This document shows, one piece after another, positions 26,105 through 33,942 of a stretch of DNA of 56,064 bases. Source of the stretch: an uncultured Eubacteriales bacterium (GTDB lineage Bacteria > Bacillota > Clostridia > Oscillospirales > Oscillospiraceae). The stretch covers positions 1-56,064 of the forward strand of contig URCB01000009.1 of assembly GCA_900546255.1 (NCBI GenBank), given 5' to 3'. A program made the position numbers and the translations under genes. The notes under the pieces are model-generated. The model was not told the DNA's origin. It saw only the letters and a program-made list of their open reading frames with translations, and did no database searches. Within the stretch, counting starts at the first letter, position 1; each line of letters opens with the position of its first letter.

Positions 26105-26823
26105 TCTTGCGGTTTGTGTGGGGGATGCTCTCTGTTGTGGCGTTTGCAGATCCAACGGTAGCAAAGAAGTCCGGCTCCACTGATCAGTAAGGTAACCGCA
26201 AAGACGATGGCGGCAAACAGGTAACTTTGGGTTCCCAGAGCATCTCCCCCAATGGTGGAAGTGACCAGCGAGGGCAGACGGCCCAGGGAGCAAATGAGAA
26301 GGAACACGGGGAACTTCATATCGGTGAGCCCGGCAAAATAACACAATAGGTCCTTGGGCGTCCCGGGGATCATAAAGACCACCAAAAAGAGGAAGGTGCG
26401 CCGGGGGGAGCTTTGCAAAAAACGGATGGAATGCAGCTTTTCTTTGGGGAAAAACACCTCCACCAGACGCGGCCCGAACCGCCGCACCAAAAGGAACACC
26501 AATAAACTTCCTATAGTGGCGGCGGCCAAACAGGCGATGGTGCCCCAAAGCGCGCCAAAAGCATATCCGCCGGCAATTTCCAGGGGTTCCCCAGGGATGA
26601 TGGCGAAGAACACCTGGAAACACACCATTCCACCGTAAAGAAGCAGGCCGCTGGTTTGGCGTTCTGCAATCCATTGTCGGAAGGCTTCCGGGTCAGAAGC
26701 CAGGCGGAGCATGGGTTCCCCCACCAACCACCCCACCAGGAGTAGCGCAGCGACCAGGAGTAATCCGCCCAAAATAAGGAACCGCTTTCTCTGCGTATCG
26801 GTCCAATCAGAGGGATGTTTCAT
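26101..26823 (-). CDS. TVP38/TMEM64 (DedA-like) membrane protein
   Basis: A 240-residue membrane protein of the TVP38/TMEM64 (VTT domain) family. Family features: FFAIIPGEPLEIAGGYAFGALWGTI (in parts), LVRRFGPRLVEVFF, and VFMIPGTPKDLLCYFAGLTDMKF, ending with SLGRLPSLVTSTIGGDAL. Members are related to DedA proteins and phospholipid scramblase-like proteins; bacterial function is not firmly known. It is 14 bases downstream of the YczE-type gene and probably co-transcribed. Confidence 0.87.
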   Translation of the reverse strand: MKHPSDWTDTQRKRFLILGGLLLVAALLLVGWLVGEPMLRLASDPEAFRQWIAERQTSGLLLYGGMVCFQVFFAIIPGEPLEIAGGYAFGALWGTIACLAAATIGSLLVFLLVRRFGPRLVEVFFPKEKLHSIRFLQSSPRRTFLFLVVFMIPGTPKDLLCYFAGLTDMKFPVFLLICSLGRLPSLVTSTIGGDALGTQSYLFAAIVFAVTLLISGAGLLCYRWICKRHNREHPPHKPQD

Positions 26824-26837
26824 CGGGGCACCCCCTT

Positions 26838-27563
26838 TCAGGAGGGCTGTAAGCCGGCCAAAGCGAGGGTTTTCTGAAAACAGAGGTGGTTAAACAGTGC
26901 AATGACCCGCCCTACGCCAATCATGGAGAGAATGGTGCCCAGGCCAATCCCCACCAGGTGGCCAGTGGACAGCAGGCCAATGGAAGTGGTGATGGCTACG
27001 TTTGTGATATCGAAGCAGTTTTTGGTCAGCCCCACGCTTTTCCCGGAAAAATCAGAGATGGCCTGGACAATGCCGTCTCCTGGGTTGGGGATCAGACGCA
27101 TGTTGAGGGAGAGGGCCGCGCCGATGCCAGTGAACACAATGGCAAAGGCCAAGAAGACCACTTGCCCAGGCAAGGTTCCCCAAAAGGTGCCCAGGCAGTC
27201 CGTAGGCAGGTCGGGGAGCCAGACGCTGAACCAGTTAAGAAACCGGGTGAACACCAGACTCAGAGGAAATTGCAGGGCATCCAACAGCAAAATGGTCCGC
27301 CCCATGCCGCCGGGCAGCTTCCCTCGGCGGAGTAGCATGCTGTGCAGCACCACTTCCACCAAGATGAAGCAGGTATACAGTACCAAGGTGATGTTACCAA
27401 AATTGTGGGACCAGATGGAGGAAACGCTGAAGGAGACTGAGATAATAGGGGAGACGCCAAGGCCTGCCTTTGTGTTCATGGAAATCCCCAGGGCGAGAAT
27501 CAGCAGCCCCAGGAGGTAGGCGCTCCACCGAAATATGGTGCTGGAGGATCGTGTGAAGTGCAA
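26838..27563 (-). CDS. YczE/DUF6198-type membrane protein
   Basis: A 241-residue protein with five or six membrane helices. It begins RWSAYLLGLLILALGISMNTKAGLGVSPI, the usual opening of YczE/YitT-like proteins (seen as two adjacent pieces), and includes LRLIPNPGDGIVQAISDFSG-like and IGVGRVIALF segments. The start codon is TTG at 27563; it is preferred because the first helix follows directly, the next methionine lies inside that helix, and a consensus promoter ends 26 bases upstream. Function unknown. Confidence 0.78.
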   Translation of the reverse strand: MHFTRSSSTIFRWSAYLLGLLILALGISMNTKAGLGVSPIISVSFSVSSIWSHNFGNITLVLYTCFILVEVVLHSMLLRRGKLPGGMGRTILLLDALQFPLSLVFTRFLNWFSVWLPDLPTDCLGTFWGTLPGQVVFLAFAIVFTGIGAALSLNMRLIPNPGDGIVQAISDFSGKSVGLTKNCFDITNVAITTSIGLLSTGHLVGIGLGTILSMIGVGRVIALFNHLCFQKTLALAGLQPS

Positions 27564-27595
27564 AGCATCGTCTTCTTTCTATCGGGGATATCCTA

Positions 27596-27624
27596 ATTAT
27601 AGTTTGCGTGAAATCCGGTGGCAA
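27596..27624 (-). promoter_or_regulatory. Promoter of the YczE-TVP38 operon
   Basis: On the minus strand TTGCCA (27624-27619), 17 bases, TATAAT (27601-27596). It overlaps the 3' end of the DUF169 gene and predicts a 26-base leader to the TTG start. Confidence 0.8.
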
Positions 27625-28321
27625 ATTCTTTTCCAGGTTTCTGTAGTGAGGAAGCTCTCCTCCACCTTGCCTTCCAACTCGAGGAAACGATGATAGGGGA
27701 GGGAAAAGGAGAGCAGTTCTGGGGGGATGTGCAGCCGGGCGGAGGGATCTGTGAGGCCCAGGTAGCAAGTATCCCCTCCCGCCTCTTCCTGGCACAGGCT
27801 GTAGAGGATGGACTGGACACATCCGGCGCCGAAGAGAACTTTCACGTTATCTTGGGTGGGCCGGTCGTAGTTGGCCAGGGCGATCAACCCAGAAAGCTGA
27901 TCGGCGTTGACGAGAAAGACCACGGCCAGGGGATTCACCGTCTCCGCGACCTGGTCCAAGGGCTGAAAGACCAGCCACTCTGGCGGGGTGTGTGGGGAAG
28001 ACTATGAATATAGTCATCGGCCAGGGCAGGAGTCTCCTTGTACCGCATCCCCGGGCGAGCGTCGTTGCCAGTGGAAAGAAACTCCGACATGAATCCTGGT
28101 TTCAAGGGGGCAAACCCCAGGCCGGCTTTTCCGCCGGGGCAGCCTACGGTGGTCTCCTGGAAAGCAGCGGTCTTTCCCTTGGCGGCAGCAGCCAGCAGGG
28201 CGATGACGCAGCCGTGGCTCCCTTCCGGAGCGGTCAGAGAACCTTCTGGTGGTTGGTGGGTTTTATAGACCGCTACGGGTGGATGGGTCAGGCAAAGGGC
28301 GGCCTGCAGTTTGCTGTGCAT
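27597..28321 (-). pseudogene. DUF169 family gene with a frameshift
   Basis: Two overlapping minus-strand frames together make one DUF169 protein. The first (28321 to about 27995) holds GKTAAFQETTVGCPGGKAGLGF and YKETPALADDYIHSLPHTP. The second (about 27998 to 27597) continues PPEWLVFQPLDQVAETVNP, then NADQLSGLIALANYDR, FGAGCVQSI and LLSFSLPYHRFLELEG. The frames meet in a CACACA tract near 27989-27997, where two extra bases restore the expected reading if removed. AGGAGG precedes the ATG at 28321 and a good promoter lies upstream, so the lesion is recent, a phase-variable slip, or a sequencing error. DUF169 proteins have no firm function. Confidence 0.8.
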
Positions 28322-28350
28322 CAAATCCCTCCTAGCATGGTGTTTTTTTC

Positions 28351-28379
28351 ATTGTAATCCCATCGGCGGACTTCGTCAA
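28351..28379 (-). promoter_or_regulatory. Promoter of the DUF169 gene
   Basis: On the minus strand TTGACG (28379-28374), 17 bases, TACAAT (28356-28351), 30 bases upstream of the start. Confidence 0.72.
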
Positions 28380-28396
28380 GGTGCCTTCCGGGCAGG

Positions 28397-28436
28397 GAAA
28401 ACGGCCGCCTTTGGGAGCCCCAAAGGCGGCCGTTTC
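28397..28436 (-). terminator. Terminator of the NSS transporter gene
   Basis: An 18-bp stem (GAAACGGCCGCCTTTGGG and complement) with a two-to-three-base loop, 8 bases after the transporter stop, followed on the minus strand by TTTTCCC. Confidence 0.82.
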
Positions 28437-28444
28437 ACAAGGCA

Positions 28445-29812
28445 TTATTGGAAATAGGTGACCAGACCAATGATGAAGATGGCCAGGAAAAGGAAGGGGA
28501 GAACATAGGTCATGTACCCGCGCATCCAGGGCTTCACCTTCAAACCCTTGCCGGCATTGGCCTCTGCAAGAAAGTTTTTCCAGCCCCAACCCCGTTTGCT
28601 CACTGTAAACAGCAGGAAGATCAGCGAGCCCACAGGCAGGATGATGTTGCTGACCAGGAAGTCCTCCAGGTCCATGAAGTTGCTGGCACCGCCAAGGGGG
28701 TGAATCCCCGAGAGCAGGTTGAAGCCCAACGCGCAGGGCATGGCGAGCACCAGCATGATCAGGCCATTGATCAGGCAGGCCTTTTTCCGGCTCCAACCGA
28801 ACAGATCCATGCAGCAGGCCAGAATGGTTTCAAAAACAGCCAAGACGGTCGTCAAGGCGGCGAAGGTCATAAAGACAAAGAACAGTGCCCCCCACAGATT
28901 CCCCAGAGACATGTGGTTAAACACATTGGGTAAGGTCACAAAGATCAGGCTGGGTCCAGAACCTGCTTCCACGTGGTAGGTAAAGCAGGCGGGGAAAATG
29001 ATAAGGCCAGAGACGATGGCCACGAAGGTATCCAAAATAGCGACATTGATCGACTCGCCCATCAGGGAGCGCTCTTTGCCAATGTAACTGCCGAAGATGG
29101 CCATGCTGCCCATACCCAGGCTGAGGGTGAAGAAGGCTTGGGTCATGGCGCCGACGATTACGTTGCCGATGCCCACTTCGCGCATTTTCTCAAGGTCGGG
29201 TTTCAGGTAGAAGGACAGGCCTTCCCGAGCGCCATCCATGGTGAAGCTATTGATGGCCAGGATCACCATGATGGCCAGCAGTGCCAGCATCATGTATTTG
29301 CTGACCCGCTCCACCCCTTTCTGGAGGCTGAAGGAGCAGATGAAGAAGCCAAGCACCACCACCAGGGCGGTAAAACCAACCATGCCCACCGGATTGGCAC
29401 AGATTTGGTGATAGACCTCTTCCACCTGTTGGGTGTCCAAACCGTTGAAGCGGCCAGAGGCGGTGGCGAAGAAATACTGGATCATCCACCCGGCCACGAC
29501 GGTGTAAAACATCATAAGCAGGTAGTTGCCTGCCATGGCGACGTAGCCATGGACGTACCACTTGCTGCCTTTGGGGGCCAAGGTTTGGTAGATTCGTACG
29601 GGACTTTTCTGGCTGGCCCGGCCCAGGGAAAACTCAATGGTCATGACGGGAATGCCCATCACCAACAGGAAGAACAGATAGAGCAGGACAAAAATGCCGC
29701 CCCCATTCTGACCTACCATATAAGGGAACTTCCACACGTTGCCGATGCCAATGGCACAGCCGGCGCTGAGCAGAATAAAGCCAAGCCGGCTGCTTAGACG
29801 TTCTCTCTCCAT
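28445..29812 (-). CDS. Sodium-dependent transporter, NSS/SNF family
   Basis: A 455-residue secondary transporter with about 11-12 helices, like bacterial NSS members TnaT and MhsT, which import amino acids with Na+. Helix 1 carries SAGCAIGIGNVWKFPYMVGQNGGG (in parts), the family's Na+ and substrate motif. Later IGNVIVGAMTQAFFTLSLGMGSMAIFGSYIG (helix 6 region) and CFTYHVEAGSGPSLIFVTLPNVF match the family. The ATG at 29812 is chosen because GAGAGGA lies 8 bases upstream and helix 1 follows; an upstream ATG at 29875 would add 21 polar residues. It is monocistronic, with its own promoter and terminator. Substrate unknown. Confidence 0.9.
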   Translation of the reverse strand: MERERLSSRLGFILLSAGCAIGIGNVWKFPYMVGQNGGGIFVLLYLFFLLVMGIPVMTIEFSLGRASQKSPVRIYQTLAPKGSKWYVHGYVAMAGNYLLMMFYTVVAGWMIQYFFATASGRFNGLDTQQVEEVYHQICANPVGMVGFTALVVVLGFFICSFSLQKGVERVSKYMMLALLAIMVILAINSFTMDGAREGLSFYLKPDLEKMREVGIGNVIVGAMTQAFFTLSLGMGSMAIFGSYIGKERSLMGESINVAILDTFVAIVSGLIIFPACFTYHVEAGSGPSLIFVTLPNVFNHMSLGNLWGALFFVFMTFAALTTVLAVFETILACCMDLFGWSRKKACLINGLIMLVLAMPCALGFNLLSGIHPLGGASNFMDLEDFLVSNIILPVGSLIFLLFTVSKRGWGWKNFLAEANAGKGLKVKPWMRGYMTYVLPFLFLAIFIIGLVTYFQ

Positions 29813-29884
29813 GTTGCATCCTCTCTTTATGTTATCACATCTTTGCTGTTTTGCTGCTTTAACGGCAAAAACCAAAGGGAGCTT

Positions 29885-29913
29885 ATTGTACTACATAAAT
29901 CGATAAATTGCAA
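29885..29913 (-). promoter_or_regulatory. Promoter of the NSS transporter gene
   Basis: On the minus strand TTGCAA (29913-29908), 17 bases, TACAAT (29890-29885), giving a leader of about 65 bases. Confidence 0.72.
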
Positions 29914-29976
29914 CAGTTTGTAGAGAAAAAGGCCGGTTTCTTCCAAAGGTTCTTGATGAGTGGTGGCAATAGAGCA

Positions 29977-30007
29977 ACGCCCCCTGACGATGCCAGTCAG
30001 GGGGCGT
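29977..30007 (-). terminator. Terminator of the feo operon
   Basis: A 12-bp perfect stem (ACGCCCCCTGAC and complement) with a seven-base loop, 8 bases after the last feo gene. The following sequence is only mildly T-rich. Confidence 0.7.
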
Positions 30008-30014
30008 GAGAAGG

Positions 30015-30158
30015 CTAATGGTTTTTCTGGGCGCAGGTTGCACAGTGACAGCCGGTGCAGCTAGAACAGCCCTGCTTTCTTTGCCGCAGAAGGAACCGGA
30101 GGGAGGCAATCACCGCAGCAATCACTGCGATGAGAAGGAGAATGCTGGGCAGGTTCAT
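30015..30158 (-). CDS. FeoB-associated Cys-rich membrane protein
   Basis: A 47-residue protein: one membrane helix (SILLLIAVIAAVIASLRFLL) followed by a basic stretch and five closely spaced cysteines (GCSSCTGCHCATC). This matches the small FeoB-associated Cys-rich membrane proteins found after feoB in Firmicutes, thought to help ferrous iron uptake, perhaps by binding metal at the membrane. Its ATG overlaps the feoB stop (ATGA), which fixes the start. Confidence 0.88.
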   Translation of the reverse strand: MNLPSILLLIAVIAAVIASLRFLLRQRKQGCSSCTGCHCATCAQKNH

Positions 30159-32518
30159 CCGCTCACCCCCAAGAGAAGGCCGATTACACGGACAAACAGG
30201 GCGCAGATCCAGGCGATAACGCACTGTCCAATCACAACGCCAAGGGCCCATTTTCCGCCCAATTCCCGTTTGATGGAAGCAATGGCCGCCACACAGGGGG
30301 TGTATAGCAGACAGAACACCAGAAGGGAGGCAGCAGCCAGAGGGGTTAGGGTCATCAGCAGGGTTTCTGTGCCGTGGAAGAGGACAGACAGCGTGGAGAC
30401 CACACTTTCCTTCGCCATAAACCCGGCGATGAGGGCCGTGGACACCCGCCAATCTCCAAAGCCCAAAGGAGCAAAGATGGGGGTGAGAAGTCCTGCTATC
30501 GTGGCCAGGATGCTGTCCTGAGAGTCTGCCACTACGTTTAAATGGAAGTCGAAGGTTTGTAGGAACCAGACCACAATGGTGGCCAGAAAAATCACCGTGA
30601 ATGCCCGCTGGAGAAAATCTTTGGCCTTGTCCCACAGAAGATGGGCAACGTTTTTGGCACCGGGCATCCGGTAGTTGGGCAGTTCCATGACGAAGGGGAC
30701 GGCCTCCCCCTTAAACATGGTGTTTTTCGAGAGGAGCGCCATCAGAATACCCACCAAGATGCCCAAGAAGTACAATCCGACCATGATGAGCCCTCCCCGC
30801 CCTGGAAAGAACACGGCGGTAAAGAACCCATAAATGGGAAGCTTGGCGGAACAACTCATGAAGGGCGTCAGCAGGATGGTCATCTTCCGGTCCCGCTCGG
30901 AAGGAAGGGTGCGGCTGGCCATGACGCCAGGGACAGTACAGCCAAAGCCAATAAGCATGGGCACAATGCTCCGCCCGGATAGACCAATTTTCCGCAGCAA
31001 TTTGTCCATGACAAAGGCCACCCGGGCCATATAGCCGCTGTCTTCCAACAGGGAGAGGAAGAAGAAGAGGGTGACGATGATGGGCACAAAACTCAGCACA
31101 CTGCCTACGCCGTTGAACACGCCGTCGATTATCAGGGAGTGGAGGACCTCGTTAATGTTCCAGGCGGTCAAGGCACTGTCGACCACACCGGTGAGCCAGT
31201 CAATCCCGGATTCCAACAGCCCCTGCAGCCAAGCACCGATGACGTTAAAGGTGAGGAAGAACACCAGCGCCATAATCCCGATGAAAGCGGGGATGGCGGT
31301 GTACCGCCCGGTAAGGATGGCATCGATCTTCCGGCTGCGTTCGTGTTCTTTGCTCTCCCGCGGCTTGACGACCGTTTGGTCACAGAGCTTTTGAATGAAG
31401 GCAAAGCGCATGTCTGCGATGGCGGCTGCACGGTCCAGGCCGCGCTCCTCCTCCATCTGGCAGATGATGTGCTCCAGCATTTCTTTCTCGTTCTGACTGA
31501 GGTGGAGGGACTCCAACACCAGGGGATCTCCCTCCACCAACTTACTGGCGGCGAAGCGAAGGGGAATCTCCGCGGCTTTGGCATGGTCCTCCACCAGGTG
31601 CATAATCCCGTGGAGGCATCGATGGACGGCGCCGTTGTGGTCATTTTTGTCGCAGAAGTCGGTGCGGCCCGGGCGCTCCTGATACTGGGCAACGTGAAGG
31701 GCATGGTTCACCAGTTCCTCCACCCCTTCGTTCTTGGCAGCGACAATCGGCACCACGGGGATGCCCAGCAGTTCCTCCATTTTGTTGATATGGATCGAGC
31801 CGCCGTTCCCCCGTACCTCGTCCATCATGTTCAAGGCCAACACCATGGGGACATCCAGCTCCATCAGCTGCATGGTAAGGTAGAGGTTCCGCTCAATGTT
31901 GGTGGCATCCACAATGTTGATGATGCCGGTGGGGTGTTCATTCAGGATAAACTGTCGGGAAACGATTTCCTCGTTGGTGTAGGGGGAAAGGGAGTAAATC
32001 CCTGGAAGGTCCGTGACCAAGGTGTTTTCATGGTCCCGAATGGTGCCACTTTTCCGGTCTACGGTCACCCCGGGAAAGTTACCCACGTGTTGGTTGGCCC
32101 CGGTCAGCTGATTAAACAGGGTGGTTTTTCCGCAGTTTTGGTTGCCAGCCAAGGCAAAGGTCAGCTGGGTCCCCGGGGGCAGCGGGTGTTCATCGGCTTT
32201 CACATGGTACTTGCCCCCCTCGCCCAAACCGGGATGGAGCCAGATCTCCGGGGAGCGGTCAGCCTCCTTGGGTGTGGTGGGGGTGTTTCGGGTGGCGATG
32301 GGGGAGAGTTCCACCTTTTCCCCGTCGGCCCGACGGAGGGTGAGTTCATACCCGTGGATGCGCAGCTCCATGGGGTCCCCCATGGGGGCGTATTTGATCA
32401 GGGTGACTTCGGCACCAGGAATGACTCCCATATCCAGAAAGTGCTGCCGGAGGGAACCCTCCCCCCCGACTGCGGTGATGATACCGGAGGAACCAATTTC
32501 CAAGTCATTTAGCGTCAT
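30155..32518 (-). CDS. feoB: Ferrous iron transporter, FeoA-FeoB fusion
   Basis: A 787-residue protein importing Fe2+. Residues 1-75 form an SH3-like FeoA domain (GSLRQHFLDMGVIPGAEVTL, HGYELTLRRADG). A linker of about 45 residues leads to the GTPase domain: G1 GNQNCGKTT (125-133), G2 around FPGVTVDRKSG, G3 DLPGIYSLSPY, and G4 LNMMDE in place of NKxD-like NMxD. The membrane part carries the paired Gate motifs, including PMLIGFGCTVPGVMASR and LTPFMSCSAKLPIY, with conserved cysteines. AAAGGAAG lies 9 bases before the ATG. In most bacteria FeoA is separate; here it is fused. It is probably co-transcribed with the upstream rsmH-like gene (34-base gap). Confidence 0.95.
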   Translation of the reverse strand: MTLNDLEIGSSGIITAVGGEGSLRQHFLDMGVIPGAEVTLIKYAPMGDPMELRIHGYELTLRRADGEKVELSPIATRNTPTTPKEADRSPEIWLHPGLGEGGKYHVKADEHPLPPGTQLTFALAGNQNCGKTTLFNQLTGANQHVGNFPGVTVDRKSGTIRDHENTLVTDLPGIYSLSPYTNEEIVSRQFILNEHPTGIINIVDATNIERNLYLTMQLMELDVPMVLALNMMDEVRGNGGSIHINKMEELLGIPVVPIVAAKNEGVEELVNHALHVAQYQERPGRTDFCDKNDHNGAVHRCLHGIMHLVEDHAKAAEIPLRFAASKLVEGDPLVLESLHLSQNEKEMLEHIICQMEEERGLDRAAAIADMRFAFIQKLCDQTVVKPRESKEHERSRKIDAILTGRYTAIPAFIGIMALVFFLTFNVIGAWLQGLLESGIDWLTGVVDSALTAWNINEVLHSLIIDGVFNGVGSVLSFVPIIVTLFFFLSLLEDSGYMARVAFVMDKLLRKIGLSGRSIVPMLIGFGCTVPGVMASRTLPSERDRKMTILLTPFMSCSAKLPIYGFFTAVFFPGRGGLIMVGLYFLGILVGILMALLSKNTMFKGEAVPFVMELPNYRMPGAKNVAHLLWDKAKDFLQRAFTVIFLATIVVWFLQTFDFHLNVVADSQDSILATIAGLLTPIFAPLGFGDWRVSTALIAGFMAKESVVSTLSVLFHGTETLLMTLTPLAAASLLVFCLLYTPCVAAIASIKRELGGKWALGVVIGQCVIAWICALFVRVIGLLLGVSG

Positions 32519-32552
32519 GATCTATAGCTTCCTTTATGTGGTTTCATTTGAG

Positions 32553-33605
32553 TTATGGCAAGGGTAAATGGCTTCGAATGGCCCACCGCATTTTTGTGGA
32601 GTGTGCTCGGGGATTTTTGGCGCATTCTTGGGGAGAGGGGCGAATTACCTCTTTGGCCACTGCCTCATAGATTCCCTGCCGGGCAAAGGCCTGGAAGGAC
32701 TTTTTGACCAGCCGGTCCTCCCCAGAGTGAAAGGTGAGAATGGCGGCTTTCCCACCGGGCTTTAACACCAGGGGCAGTTTTTCAAGAAACTGGTACAGCA
32801 CCTCAAACTCACTGTTGACGTCAATGCGCAGCGCCTGGAAGGTGCGCTGGCAGGCTTTTCGAACCCCGTCTTTCCGCTCCTTTTGGGGCAGAAAGGCCAG
32901 GGCGCTTTCCACCGTCTCAGCCAGCTGGCGGGTGGTGTCTATGGAGTGACCAGACTTTCTCCGTTTCCAGATTGCCCCGGCAATGGCATCGGCGTAGGGT
33001 TCATCGGCGTTTTCTACCAGCATGGCGGCCAGTTCCTCCCGGTCCAGTTCCCGCAGACGTTGCGCGGCAGTGACGCCTTCCGTGGGGTTTAGGCGGAGAT
33101 CCAGCGGCCCATCTTGCTTAAAGGTAAACCCCCGTGCCGGGTTGTCAATCTGCATGGAGGAAACACCCAGATCTGCCAGGACAAAATCGAACAGAACGCC
33201 AGGCGCCACTTGATCCAGCTGAGAAAAATTCATCTGTCGGATGGTGAGAATCTCCGGGCCATACCCCGCCTGTTCCAGGCGCTGACGGGTCTTTTCAGAC
33301 TCGATGGGGTCCACATCTGTGGCGTAGAGATGCCCCTTCCCCTGCAACGCCTCCAACATTCGACGGCTGTGCCCGCCGTACCCCAAGGTAGCGTCCAGCC
33401 CGATTTGGCCCGGTTGAATCTCCAAAAAGGAGAGGATTTCCTCGACACAGATCGGGATGTGCATCCCGGCAGGGGTTTTCCCTTTGCGCAAGAGCTTCTC
33501 CACCTCTTGCTGGTATTTTTCTGGGTTGAGTTCTTTGTACTTTTCTTGGAACGTCCGTGGGTGGGTTCCTGCATAGCGTACACGTCGCTTGTGTTCTTGT
33601 TCCAT
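32553..33605 (-). CDS. RsmH-like 16S rRNA (cytosine) methyltransferase
   Basis: A 350-residue SAM-dependent methyltransferase of the RsmH/MraW family, which methylates N4 of C1402 in 16S rRNA. The core matches well: HIPICVEEILSFL, a SAM loop DATLGYGGHSRRML, LADLGVSSMQIDNPARGF, and TFHSGEDRLVKKSF. It differs from classical RsmH by an N-terminal extension of about 45 basic residues and by substitutions in the otherwise near-invariant DGTLGGGGH and FHSLEDR motifs. It is not in a cell-division (dcw) cluster, so it is likely a second paralogue. The ATG at 33605 is assumed from a promoter 30 bases upstream. Confidence 0.82.
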   Translation of the reverse strand: MEQEHKRRVRYAGTHPRTFQEKYKELNPEKYQQEVEKLLRKGKTPAGMHIPICVEEILSFLEIQPGQIGLDATLGYGGHSRRMLEALQGKGHLYATDVDPIESEKTRQRLEQAGYGPEILTIRQMNFSQLDQVAPGVLFDFVLADLGVSSMQIDNPARGFTFKQDGPLDLRLNPTEGVTAAQRLRELDREELAAMLVENADEPYADAIAGAIWKRRKSGHSIDTTRQLAETVESALAFLPQKERKDGVRKACQRTFQALRIDVNSEFEVLYQFLEKLPLVLKPGGKAAILTFHSGEDRLVKKSFQAFARQGIYEAVAKEVIRPSPQECAKNPRAHSTKMRWAIRSHLPLP

Positions 33606-33634
33606 ACCGTCAGCCCCTTTTTAGACGACACTCA

Positions 33635-33663
33635 TTGTACCGTGAAATCCGGCTTGATGCAAG
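33635..33663 (-). promoter_or_regulatory. Promoter of the rsmH-like/feo operon
   Basis: On the minus strand TTGCAT (33663-33658), 17 bases, TACAAT (33640-33635). It is the only good promoter before both rsmH-like and feo genes. Confidence 0.68.
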
Positions 33664-33728
33664 TCTTTCTCCGAGGGTTTCTGACCAAATGGGAAAACCC
33701 GCTGCGGCTGTGGGCGCGAGGGGAAACC

Positions 33729-33757
33729 TTGACAAACAAAACAGGTTGTGATACAGT
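33729..33757 (+). promoter_or_regulatory. thiC promoter
   Basis: TTGACA (33729-33734), 17 bases, TACAGT (33752-33757), ending 5 bases before the riboswitch. Confidence 0.72.
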
Positions 33758-33761
33758 GAAC

Positions 33762-33862
33762 CCAATAGGGGAGCTGCAGTGGCGGCTGAGAGGAAACAGT
33801 GGTTTCGACCCTGTGGCAGATGCCACGCACCTGATTCGGACAATGCCGACGGAGGGAATTGG
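33762..33862 (+). ncRNA. TPP riboswitch (THI element)
   Basis: The aptamer consensus is present in order: GGGGAGC, GGCTGAGA, GACCC, CACCTGATTCGGACAATGCC, and CGGAGGGAA. An outer helix forms from CCAAT (33762-33766) and ATTGG (33858-33862). It sits between the thiC promoter and a strong terminator, so thiamine diphosphate binding should switch thiC off at the transcriptional level. Confidence 0.94.
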
Positions 33863-33877
33863 ATTGATGCAGCTAGT

Positions 33878-33922
33878 AGCGGCTGTCTGTTCGTCGTGCG
33901 AACAGACAGCCGCTTGTTTTTT
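33878..33922 (+). terminator. Riboswitch-controlled terminator before thiC
   Basis: A perfect 16-bp stem (AGCGGCTGTCTGTTCG and complement) with a five-base loop followed by TGTTTTTT, 20 bases before thiC. It is the expression platform of the TPP riboswitch. Confidence 0.92.
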
Positions 33923-33942
33923 CGATGTGAAAGGATGCTACG

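Noticed and set aside
29813..29884. Leader of the NSS transporter considered as an attenuator with a leader peptide.
   Set aside because: No short frame with repeated regulatory codons and no terminator/antiterminator pair was found.
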